A stretch of DNA of 15,279 nucleotides from Lachnospiraceae bacterium AM48-27BH (lineage in GTDB: Bacteria; Bacillota; Clostridia; Lachnospirales; Lachnospiraceae), in NCBI GenBank assembly GCA_003478355.1, contig QUFC01000065.1, positions 1 through 15,279 on the forward strand, in the 5' to 3' direction. A program made the position numbers and the translations under genes. Below the pieces are notes generated by a model. It was given only the letters and a program-made list of their open reading frames with translations. It searched no databases and was not told where the DNA came from. Numbering within the stretch: position 1 is the first letter of the stretch; every line of letters begins with the position of its first letter. This document shows, in pieces, positions 7,426-13,395 of the stretch.

Positions 7426-7459
7426 CCCTTCATTGCTTTTTTATGAAGGGCGCACTTAT
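7426..7459 (-). other. oriT: oriT core (MOBQ-type nic region), inner element
   Basis: CCCTTCAT (7426-7433) and ATGAAGGG (7443-7450) form an 8-bp inverted repeat running into AAGGGCGCACTTAT (7446-7459). Read on the minus strand this gives ATAAGTGCGCCCTT, which contains the nic consensus (YAAGTGCGCCCT) of MOBQ systems such as R1162/RSF1010, pTi and the pIP501/pSK41 group. It lies upstream of a MOBQ relaxase gene, the expected place. The same 14 bases recur at 13705-13718. Confidence 0.85.
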
Positions 7460-7575
7460 GGACAACCAGAGGTCGTCCGTATAAGTTTGCCACAGGTGGC
7501 AACCGGTCTGCGCTTACGCTTGCCGGGCTCGTTCCGTCGGCGGGGCTTTCAGCCAGACCTGCTCATGCCGCAGGA

Positions 7576-7645
7576 GGCACTCTTCGCCAGAGGGGCACAT
7601 TCCATGCAGGCTGTTATGCACAGGGCACTCTTACGCAGAGGGTGC
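7576..7645. repeat. Two imperfect direct repeats with hairpin potential in the oriT region
   Basis: GGCACTCTTCGCCAGAGGG (from 7576) and GGCACTCTTACGCAGAGGG (from 7624) are near-identical, 48 bp apart, and each can fold on CTCT/AGAG. They may be binding sites for a relaxosome protein; this is inferred from position only. Confidence 0.45.
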
Positions 7646-7728
7646 TCCGGCAGATACCATTTTCTTTTAGGAAAAACGTTACCTGCCGGAAATCAAAGCC
7701 GGATACGGCAGAATGGGGGAAACGGAGC

Positions 7729-9450
7729 ATGGCGATTTTTCATTATACAGTAAAGATTGTTGGACGCAGCAAAGGAAAATCCATCATATCGGCGTCTGCT
7801 TATCTCAATGGCGATGTGATGAAAAATGAAGAAACAGGCAGGATCAGCTACTATACTTCAAAAAAAGAAGTCGTTTATACCAGCCTGCTGATGTGTGAAA
7901 ATGCACCACAGGAATGGCAGAATGTACCTGCTGAAAATATCAGACGGTTCCAGAAATCTGTCCGATATAAAAGGGCAGATAACCAAAATGCTGCACTGGA
8001 AAAATTCAAACTTACTTTTCAGAAGCAGCGTTTATGGAATGAAGTCTTGAGGATAGAAAAAAGTTCAGATGCACAACTCGGCAGGTCATTTGAGTTCTCA
8101 CTTCCGAAAGAATGGAGCCGACAGGAACAGATTGATTATACAACTGAATATATTCAAAAGACCTTTGTAGATAAGGGAATGTGTGCGGATTGGAGTATCC
8201 ACGATAAAGGAGATGGTAATCCCCATGTGCATTTATTGGTGACGTTGCGACCATTCAATTCAGACCACTCATGGGGTAACAAAGAAATCAAGGATTGGGA
8301 GTTTGTCAGAGATGAAAATGGAAATATTGTGGTGGATGAATCCCATCCGGACTGGTGGCAGGATAAAAAGAACCCTGACCGTCATGGAATCCGAATCCCC
8401 GTACTTGATGAAAATGGAGTCCAGAAAGTCGGGACAAGGAACCGCAAACAGTGGAAACGTGTATTAACCGATGCTACCGGGTGGAACAATCCGAAAAATT
8501 GTGAGCTATGGCGGAGCGAATGGGCAAACGTCTGTAATGCACATTTGAAAACGGAAAATCACATTGACCATCGTTCTTATGCAAGGCAGGGAAAATTAGA
8601 GATACCGACGATCCATGAGGGCGCAGATGCCAGAAAAATTGACGAGAAATTTCAAAACGGACAGACATCCTCTACTTCATGGAAAGTAGAGGAAAACCAG
8701 ATCATAAAAAGACAAAATGCACTGCTGGATAAAATACAGATTTCTTTTGGAAAAGTATCCAGTGCATTAACACAATGGAAGGAGCGATTGCGTGACATTA
8801 GAAGAAAGCCGGGAAGTCATTCCCATGATGGAGACAATGATAAACCAGATCGAGGAACAGCAGAATCTTATGGCAGAGATGGTACAGGAATTGCAGGAAC
8901 GGGACAGGCAGCTCCTGTCTTTTCAGGAGCAGAACCAGAGTTTAAAAAGCTTAAACAGCGAATTATCCAGGCTGCTAAATCTTTTGCCAGATACAGAAGA
9001 ACTGCTCTCACAGATCGAGCAACAGAAAACCAGAATCGAACAGTTGGAAAACGAGAATCAGCAATGGCAGGAATTAACGCAGAAGCTGAACAACGAGAAC
9101 AGCTTATTGCAGAAACAGAACAGCGAATTGCTGACCTTAAACAGCAGATAGAGAAAGCGAGGGAGATCGATGAGCGAATGCAGAAACTTAGAGAACGTCG
9201 GGCAGGTGGAAGAACTTCTGCTGATGACCGAACAGATGCAGGACGAACTGGATCAGAAAGACCAGACAATCCAGGAACTAAACAGGCAGCTAAGCGAATC
9301 GCTGACCTTGAACGAGAAATTGAACAGCGAAAACAGAGCCGAGAATATCGAAGCATTGCGGACAAGATTAAGGCAAACAGAGGAACGATTGACCAGCGAG
9401 ACAGACAGCAGGAAAAGAGCCGACGCAGAAGCCGTGGCATGGAAATTTAA
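7729..9450 (+). CDS. MobA/MobL-family relaxase (MOBQ), inner element
   Basis: The 573-aa relaxase would nick oriT and lead the strand into the recipient through a conjugation pore. The start is ATG 7729 (GGGGGA 8 nt upstream), giving MAIFHYTVKIVGRSKGKS and the likely nucleophile Tyr25 in SASAYLNGD. The metal-binding motif is HDKGDGNPHVHLLVTLRPF (His158, His166, His168), and HIDHRSY follows. Compared with the relaxase at 13932 it carries an extra segment of about 35 residues before residue 120. From about residue 355 the tail is charged coiled coil rich in Arg, Glu and Gln. That tail (8792-9450) overlaps a second coding frame (see next genes). The longer upstream frame from 7642 crosses oriT and is rejected. 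Confidence 0.93.
   Translation: MAIFHYTVKIVGRSKGKSIISASAYLNGDVMKNEETGRISYYTSKKEVVYTSLLMCENAPQEWQNVPAENIRRFQKSVRYKRADNQNAALEKFKLTFQKQRLWNEVLRIEKSSDAQLGRSFEFSLPKEWSRQEQIDYTTEYIQKTFVDKGMCADWSIHDKGDGNPHVHLLVTLRPFNSDHSWGNKEIKDWEFVRDENGNIVVDESHPDWWQDKKNPDRHGIRIPVLDENGVQKVGTRNRKQWKRVLTDATGWNNPKNCELWRSEWANVCNAHLKTENHIDHRSYARQGKLEIPTIHEGADARKIDEKFQNGQTSSTSWKVEENQIIKRQNALLDKIQISFGKVSSALTQWKERLRDIRRKPGSHSHDGDNDKPDRGTAESYGRDGTGIAGTGQAAPVFSGAEPEFKKLKQRIIQAAKSFARYRRTALTDRATENQNRTVGKRESAMAGINAEAEQREQLIAETEQRIADLKQQIEKAREIDERMQKLRERRAGGRTSADDRTDAGRTGSERPDNPGTKQAAKRIADLEREIEQRKQSREYRSIADKIKANRGTIDQRDRQQEKSRRRSRGMEI
8792..9151 (+). CDS. Coiled-coil protein overlapping the relaxase gene (possibly 5' half of a broken gene)
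   Basis: This 119-codon frame lies wholly inside the relaxase gene in another frame. It starts at GTG 8792 with an excellent AAGGAG (8779-8784) 7 nt upstream. The product is an almost uninterrupted coiled coil, for example MVQELQERDRQLLSF and IEQLENENQQWQELTQKLNN. It ends at TAG 9149-9151. The next gene (9170-10138) is in the same frame and continues the same coiled-coil style, so the two may originally be one protein of about 448 residues. In the relaxase frame the key base (9150) is only the wobble position of an Ile codon. Alternatively these are two separate products, since the second has its own plausible start. Confidence 0.55.
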   Translation: MTLEESREVIPMMETMINQIEEQQNLMAEMVQELQERDRQLLSFQEQNQSLKSLNSELSRLLNLLPDTEELLSQIEQQKTRIEQLENENQQWQELTQKLNNENSLLQKQNSELLTLNSR

Positions 9451-10138
9451 GTATGAAAAAGCAGAGCAGGAAAAACTTTATGCACAGACACACCAAAAGA
9501 CGGTAGAGGTAGCTGTTGAGAAAAAAGTGCCTTATGAGAAATGTGAAAAATGTGACCGTACTGCTTACCGGAAAGCAAAAGAAAAATGCGATAGCCGTAA
9601 AAGCCAGTTAGAAAAGAAATATAAAAATATGACGATTGGTTATGAAAGTATCTTGTTTCTACTGGCATGGTACAGCATAACAACAACACTGTTTACTGCG
9701 ATTCTTTCGCCGGTTTTCCTTAACGACTGTATCGTCTTTTTCGGTGCGTTAGGAAAAGGAATGGGAAGTTTATTTCGGGAGTTTGTGACAGGTGCAGACT
9801 CTTTCGGACAGTTAAGCAGTGGAATACCTAACAGTATTCTTTCCGGGATTGTGTACTGGCTGATTGCCGGTACTGTCATGGCAATTTTATTCGTAATAAC
9901 CGGGTGGCTGATAATCGGGATTGGTTATCAGGTAGGAAAAATCTACCGGAAATATTGTTGGGATATCATCAGTATCGTGGTAGCGATAACGAGTACAGCT
10001 GTTGTAATTTACTTTGGAGAATGGATTAAAAACGCTAATCCGATAAATCTTATTGTATTGCTATTACTGTCGCATATTATTTATATTGGAATCAGATGTT
10101 ATGTGAAAGACTGGATGGAAGAACGAGGATATTATTAA
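9170..10138 (+). CDS. Coiled-coil membrane protein linked to mobilization
   Basis: The 322-residue protein has an N-terminal coiled coil (residues about 10-110), a cysteine cluster CEKC (125-128) with Cys140, then four hydrophobic segments: about 160-184, 222-255, 264-285 and 290-310. It ends EERGYY. The first 93 codons overlap the relaxase C-terminus in a different frame; after 9450 it is the only coding frame, which makes it clearly real. ATG 9170 has GGGAG 4 nt upstream, a rather short spacing. The frame is open back to TAG 9149, so it may be the 3' part of a gene starting at 8792. By position it might anchor the relaxosome to the membrane or to a coupling protein. That is inference; I do not recognise a named family. 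Confidence 0.8.
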   Translation: MSECRNLENVGQVEELLLMTEQMQDELDQKDQTIQELNRQLSESLTLNEKLNSENRAENIEALRTRLRQTEERLTSETDSRKRADAEAVAWKFKYEKAEQEKLYAQTHQKTVEVAVEKKVPYEKCEKCDRTAYRKAKEKCDSRKSQLEKKYKNMTIGYESILFLLAWYSITTTLFTAILSPVFLNDCIVFFGALGKGMGSLFREFVTGADSFGQLSSGIPNSILSGIVYWLIAGTVMAILFVITGWLIIGIGYQVGKIYRKYCWDIISIVVAITSTAVVIYFGEWIKNANPINLIVLLLLSHIIYIGIRCYVKDWMEERGYY

Positions 10139-10141
10139 AAG

Positions 10142-10173
10142 AGGACAGGGAAATTTCATAATCTTCCTGTCCT
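10142..10173 (+). terminator. Hairpin terminator after the mobilization operon
   Basis: AGGACAGG (10142-10149) and CCTGTCCT (10166-10173) form an 8-bp perfect stem. The following sequence is only weakly T-rich, so termination may be partial. It separates the mobilization genes from the MarR-MATE cargo. Confidence 0.6.
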
Positions 10174-10224
10174 TAGTAAGGGACTATTGATTGTTTATAT
10201 AAAGAAAAAGTATATAAATAAATC

Positions 10225-10254
10225 TTGACAATTAGTACGAACTTGGACTATAAT
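10225..10254 (+). promoter_or_regulatory. Promoter of the marR-MATE operon
   Basis: TTGACA (10225-10230) and TATAAT (10249-10254), both consensus hexamers, are separated by 18 bp. The spacer and downstream DNA are covered by a long inverted repeat, so the promoter is probably strong but repressed. Confidence 0.85.
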
Positions 10255-10279
10255 ACAAAAGTCCGGATTCGTACTAATT
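10230..10279. promoter_or_regulatory. Long inverted repeat, likely MarR operator
   Basis: AATTAGTACGAA (10230-10241) is matched perfectly by TTCGTACTAATT (10268-10279). Extending inward, GGACT/AGTCC also pair, so 17 of 20 positions match on each arm. The -10 box is in the centre. The transcript should start near the inner edge of the right arm, so it acts as DNA, not as an RNA hairpin. Confidence 0.75.
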
Positions 10280-10293
10280 TAAGGAGGAAAAAG

Positions 10294-10752
10294 ATGAGAA
10301 AAGATAATAATATGATAATACAGTTGCAACGATATTATGCTTTATGGAAAGAATGTACAGCAATGTATGAGGAATGGTCAAAGGATCAGGGACTGTCTTC
10401 AAATGGACTTTTTGCTTTGCATTCATTTTATGAAAGTAATGGAAGATGCACGCAGAAAATGATAAGTGAAAAATGGAATATACCTAAGCAAACGGTAAAT
10501 ACGATACTAAAAGATTTTCAGAAAAAAGGATACATCAATATGGTATCTGATGATTCAGACAAGAGAAATAAGCTGATATGCCTCACAGAATCAGGAATGG
10601 AATATACGAAAGATATCATAGAAAAACTGCACTCAAAAGAAATATATGTAATCGAAAAAATGGGATTAGAGAATATAGAAAGTCTTAATGATAATACAGA
10701 GCTGTTTATCAGACTTTTCAAGGAAGGAGATTGTAAGAAAAATGAATCATAA
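10294..10752 (+). CDS. MarR-family transcriptional regulator
   Basis: The 152-residue protein has the MarR winged-helix layout: LSSNGLFALHSFYE, then ISEKWNIPKQTVNTILKDFQKKGYI and the wing SDDSDKRNKLICLTESG, flanked by helical dimerisation regions. ATG 10294 is fixed by AAGGAGG (10281-10287). Its gene follows a consensus promoter embedded in a long palindrome and overlaps the MATE gene by 11 nt. The expected role is a repressor of its own operon, released by a compound that the MATE pump exports; that ligand link is inferred. Composition is AT-rich, more so than the mobilization genes before it, which fits cargo status. Confidence 0.9.
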   Translation: MRKDNNMIIQLQRYYALWKECTAMYEEWSKDQGLSSNGLFALHSFYESNGRCTQKMISEKWNIPKQTVNTILKDFQKKGYINMVSDDSDKRNKLICLTESGMEYTKDIIEKLHSKEIYVIEKMGLENIESLNDNTELFIRLFKEGDCKKNES

Positions 10753-12061
10753 ATCATTATTTTTTAAATATGTTATTCCATCTATTATAGCATTTGCATT
10801 ATCAGGAATATATGCGATAGTGGATGGATATTTTGTAGGCAATACCATAGGAGATGCTGGACTTTCGGCTATTAATATTGCATATCCGATTGAGGCTTTG
10901 ATTCAGGCTCTTGGAACAGGAATTGGTATGGGAGGAGCTGTTTATTACTCAATTAATGCAGCAGAAAAGAAAGGAAAACGGGCAGAAGAATTTATTGCTA
11001 CAAGCTGGTGGCTTCTTGTAATAGTAAGTGTTATCAGTACCATAATTATTTACTCCTTTTCGTCTAAAATTTTAGGATTGCTTGGAGCAGATGGAATTAT
11101 ATTAACAAATGCGACAGATTATATCAAAATTATAGCACTTGGAGCAATATTGCAGATTCTTGGAACTGGAATGATGCCATTCATTAGAAATTATGGAAAC
11201 TCTTTCTGGTCAATGTTTGCGATGGTTGGTGGATTCATAACCAATATTGTTCTGGATTTTATCTTTGTATGGATATATGAAATGGGCATGAAAGGTGCAG
11301 CCACAGCTACAATAGCCGGACAGGGTGTGACTGCAGCAATTGCAATCATATACGCATTATATAATAAAAAGTTTTATGTGTATGTATCCTTAAAAAATGT
11401 AAAAGAAATGTGTGGCGCTATATTCAGAGTAGGTCTTGCACCATTTGGGCTAGCATTGACTCCCTATATTTCATTGGTGTTTATAAACCGATTCTCCGCT
11501 TCTTATGGGGGAGAAAAAGCTATTGCAACTTATGCATGTGTATCCTATATTATCTGTATCATATATCTCATATTGCAGGGCGTAGGTGATGGAAGTCAAC
11601 CTTTAATGAGCCGTTTTTATGGTGAGAAGGATCAAGAAAGCCTGAGAGGAGTTCAGAGAATGGCATACATTTTTGCAATAATTCTTGCTGTTTGTGGTGG
11701 AATTATCATGTATGTAAACAGAGCAAATATTGGAGGGGTTTTCGGAGCTTCTTATGAAGTAAGTATTGAGATTTCTAAAATTGTACCTATATTTTTAGTG
11801 TCATTACCATTTGTTGCGATTACCAGAATAGCGACAGCTGGATTTTATGCTACTGAAAAAAGTGGATTGTCATACATTCTTACATTCATTGAACCAGTAT
11901 TGATGCTGATATTTATGCTTGTTTTACCACCTTTATTTGGTGGACAGATTATGATATGGTGGAGTACGGTATTGGCACGTGTTTTTTCAGCGATTCTGGC
12001 ATTCATACTAATAAAATATTGCGAAAAGGGAGATTTGCAATATGGAATACAGAAAATTTAA
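10742..12061 (+). CDS. MATE-family multidrug efflux transporter
   Basis: The 439-aa membrane protein has about 12 hydrophobic segments in two similar halves. It begins MNHKSLFFKYVIPSIIAFAL and YAIVDGYFVGNTIGDAGLSA, the signature opening of MATE exporters of the MepA/NorM-like group, and contains GTGIGMGGAVYYSI and QGVGDGSQPLMSRFYG in the expected places. MATE pumps export cationic drugs in exchange for Na+ or H+. ATG 10742 lies inside the end of marR, with AAGGAAGGAG about 11 nt upstream, so translation is probably coupled. Length is normal. The substrate cannot be read from the sequence. It is the only clear phenotype cargo of the inner element, and a terminator follows. Confidence 0.9.
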   Translation: MNHKSLFFKYVIPSIIAFALSGIYAIVDGYFVGNTIGDAGLSAINIAYPIEALIQALGTGIGMGGAVYYSINAAEKKGKRAEEFIATSWWLLVIVSVISTIIIYSFSSKILGLLGADGIILTNATDYIKIIALGAILQILGTGMMPFIRNYGNSFWSMFAMVGGFITNIVLDFIFVWIYEMGMKGAATATIAGQGVTAAIAIIYALYNKKFYVYVSLKNVKEMCGAIFRVGLAPFGLALTPYISLVFINRFSASYGGEKAIATYACVSYIICIIYLILQGVGDGSQPLMSRFYGEKDQESLRGVQRMAYIFAIILAVCGGIIMYVNRANIGGVFGASYEVSIEISKIVPIFLVSLPFVAITRIATAGFYATEKSGLSYILTFIEPVLMLIFMLVLPPLFGGQIMIWWSTVLARVFSAILAFILIKYCEKGDLQYGIQKI

Positions 12062-12108
12062 CAATCAGATAGTAGCAAGAATAATCTAGGTTTATCTATT
12101 GTATTTTT

Positions 12109-12140
12109 AAGGACAGCCTCATAGCAATAGGGCTGTCCTT
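12109..12140. terminator. Terminator between the MATE and DUF6061-like genes
   Basis: AAGGACAGCC (12109-12118) and GGCTGTCCTT (12131-12140) form a perfect 10-bp stem with T-rich flanks on both strands, so it can serve both converging genes. Confidence 0.85.
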
Positions 12141-12194
12141 TTAAAATTATGAAGCTAATTTTTAATAAATTCTAGTAGATTTTGATTGGAATAA

Positions 12195-12431
12195 TCATAA
12201 CTCTAATGAATCTTCAGCATCTACCCACATCTGTAAATTCCCATCAAGATATAACCTTGCATATTCTAATGGCTCATCGATTGCAAGCGATGTCAAAGCA
12301 CAATCAGATCCAGGTGTGGTTCTTAAATTTTTTTCTGCTTCCCAACAATCAATACGGAGTATATAGCCCGTATTAGTATATACATCAATGCTGTTGCACT
12401 GTGGATTGTATTCTGCAAATATTGTTCTCAT
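12195..12431 (-). CDS. DUF6061-like small protein
   Basis: The 78-residue acidic protein begins MRTIFAEYNPQCNSIDVYTN, continues ILRIDCWEAEKNLRTTP and ALAIDEPLEYARLYLDG-type sequence (here SLAIDEPLEYARLYLDG), and ends QMWVDAEDSLEL. I recall this pattern from DUF6061 proteins in Clostridia mobile elements; function is unknown. ATG 12431 is preceded by TAAGGAGA 9 nt upstream, better than the slightly longer alternative starting MIRRWDTM. It is convergent with the MATE gene, sharing a bidirectional terminator. It is probably the last gene of the inner element, between the efflux cargo and the right-end repeats. Confidence 0.75.
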   Translation of the reverse strand: MRTIFAEYNPQCNSIDVYTNTGYILRIDCWEAEKNLRTTPGSDCALTSLAIDEPLEYARLYLDGNLQMWVDAEDSLEL

Positions 12432-12516
12432 CGTATCCCATCTCCTTATCATTTAATCAATCAGTAGTAGCAAAAATTAAGAAGCATTTCAATCAGTTCA
12501 CCATGTCACTTTTATT

Positions 12517-12603
12517 TTGTGTTATACTGTCTTATAGATTTTTCTTGCCCTTGTATTTGCCCTTATCAGAGTGCATAAACACTGATGGGACGATATAACA
12601 CAA
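12517..12603. repeat. Wide inverted repeat TTGTGTTATA / TATAACACAA at the right end
   Basis: The perfect 10-bp arms (12517-12526, 12594-12603) enclose two CCCTT motifs and a small ATCA..GTG/CAC..TGAT hairpin. The left arm contains an extended -10-like TGTTATACT. A similar TGTGCTATACT is at 4280-4290 near the left end of the inner element. Confidence 0.45.
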
Positions 12604-12621
12604 GGGAAATAATAAGGGAAA
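12545..12621. repeat. Right-end composite repeat of inner element (candidate attachment/arm site)
   Basis: TTGCCCTTGT (12545-12554) and TTTGCCCTTAT (12556-12566) are direct copies, followed by the inverted pair ACAAGGG (12600-12606) and ATAAGGGAAA (12612-12621). The order and orientation are the same as in 4394-4443: 17 of 19 bases match in the first half, and the second half matches apart from a 3-bp insertion. This pairing is the main sequence evidence for the extent of the inner element. Confidence 0.6.
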
Positions 12622-12663
12622 GCTCACCTGCGACAAATCCAGTGTTTTCAAGGGGTTGCGAAG

Positions 12664-12696
12664 AATTTAATAATAAAATATAACAGTTATTAAATT
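12664..12696. promoter_or_regulatory. Inverted repeat upstream of the 189-aa gene
   Basis: AATTTAATAA (12664-12673) and TTATTAAATT (12687-12696) are perfect 10-bp arms with a 13-bp centre, ending about 35 bp before the ribosome binding site of the next gene. It is a candidate operator or leader hairpin. No clear promoter hexamers were found beside it. Confidence 0.4.
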
Positions 12697-12742
12697 TCTT
12701 AAAACAGGTGAAATCTCAATCGAAATTTTGAGGAGGTTTACT

Positions 12743-13312
12743 ATGATATATAAGTTTACGGAAGTATTAAACGATCTTGTTAATTATTTTATTCTTGGTG
12801 ACATTTTACTACTGGAAAGTTGGAAAAGAGCCAATAATCTTTCAGACGATTTGGCAACGGAATTTACCACAAATGAAAGTGGGGATAGGGCTTTTAGTGA
12901 AGGTATTGTTATCCCCATGAGTGGCATTGAAAACTATCCTTATACCGTATTGTTTAATCTCTCTGGTGATAAACCGGAGTTGTGCAAAGGGGAAAGCCGA
13001 TTGCAGTTTAGAAGGAGTGGTTATTCCCTCAAAGTGGATAATAATATGCTTATGCTTTTTACATGGCACATATTAAAACAGTTTACTCCCGAAAAAGTGA
13101 AAACTCTAATTTCTTATTACAGACAGAATAAAAAGCCAATTGTCGAACTTGCAAATGGCTGGTATCATATCGAGATTTTGGGTGGAGAAACCTTGCAGGA
13201 CGGGGACTATGAGCCTACATTTGAATTTGTGATACAACCAATAGAAAATGAAGAAAAAGCCGCAAATGCTGATATGAATTTAAGCTTTGAAATTATAAGT
13301 TCTGCTTATTAA
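12743..13312 (+). CDS. Conserved hypothetical protein, AT-rich orphan (possibly an immunity-type protein)
   Basis: The 189-residue soluble protein starts at ATG 12743 with AGGAGG 6 nt upstream; a longer frame using TTG 12728 would consume that site. There is no signal peptide or membrane segment. Recognisable stretches are GIVIPMSGIENYPYTVLFNL, RLQFRRSGYSLKVDNNMLML and ELANGWYHIEILGGE, a mixed alpha/beta pattern resembling single-domain proteins that I recall from bacterial toxin-immunity settings. No toxin gene is next to it, so this is weak. It is AT-rich, unlike the GC-rich outer-element genes after it, and is isolated by a strong terminator. It may be a separate arrival between the inner element and the outer mobilization genes. 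Confidence 0.7.
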   Translation: MIYKFTEVLNDLVNYFILGDILLLESWKRANNLSDDLATEFTTNESGDRAFSEGIVIPMSGIENYPYTVLFNLSGDKPELCKGESRLQFRRSGYSLKVDNNMLMLFTWHILKQFTPEKVKTLISYYRQNKKPIVELANGWYHIEILGGETLQDGDYEPTFEFVIQPIENEEKAANADMNLSFEIISSAY

Positions 13313-13331
13313 AACTAAATATATTATCCAC

Positions 13332-13364
13332 AAGGGCAGCCGAGAAAATCGACTGCCCTTTTTC
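13332..13364 (+). terminator. Strong rho-independent terminator
   Basis: AAGGGCAG (13332-13339) and CTGCCCTT (13353-13360) form a perfect 8-bp stem, extended inside by CGA/TCG over a GAAAA loop, followed by a T-run. It ends the 189-aa gene transcript and insulates the downstream mobilization genes. Confidence 0.9.
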
Positions 13365-13395
13365 CATGCCTACGGGCAGAAAGGAGCGACCAGCT

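Larger units (their letters stand above)
7401..7728. other. Non-coding origin-of-transfer region of the inner element
   Basis: No convincing gene lies in these 328 bases. They hold the oriT core with its hairpin (7426-7459), an imperfect inverted repeat GGACAACC/GGTCGTCC at about 7460-7478, a perfect hairpin TTGCCAC-AG-GTGGCAA (7487-7502), and two copies of a GGCACTCTT..AGAGGG hairpin-like repeat (7576-7598, 7624-7645). A 117-codon open frame crosses it, but the product looks like translated non-coding DNA. Confidence 0.65.
12062..12480 (+). repeat. Imperfect direct repeat around the DUF6061-like gene
   Basis: CAATCAGATAGTAGCAAGAAT (12062-12082) and CAATCAGTAGTAGCAAAAATT (from 12458) match apart from one inserted base and an A/G change near the end. 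They bracket the terminator and the minus-strand DUF6061-like gene, about 396 bp apart. This may record an insertion or duplication. Confidence 0.45.

Noticed and set aside
7400..7753. 117-codon open frame over the inner oriT region
   Set aside because: The product has no plausible domain, and the DNA is better explained by oriT core, hairpins and repeats.
8868..9440. 190-codon minus-strand frame opposite the relaxase tail
   Set aside because: It is a Ser/Arg/Leu-rich shadow of the two overlapping plus-strand frames, with no start signal of its own.
10225..10293. Longer MarR start using TTG at 10225
   Set aside because: It would place the start codon on the -35 box, and the ATG at 10294 has a strong ribosome binding site.
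4451..12431. The inner block as a self-transmissible conjugative element
   Set aside because: No coupling protein, VirB4-like ATPase or other secretion genes are present, so only mobilization by a helper is supported.
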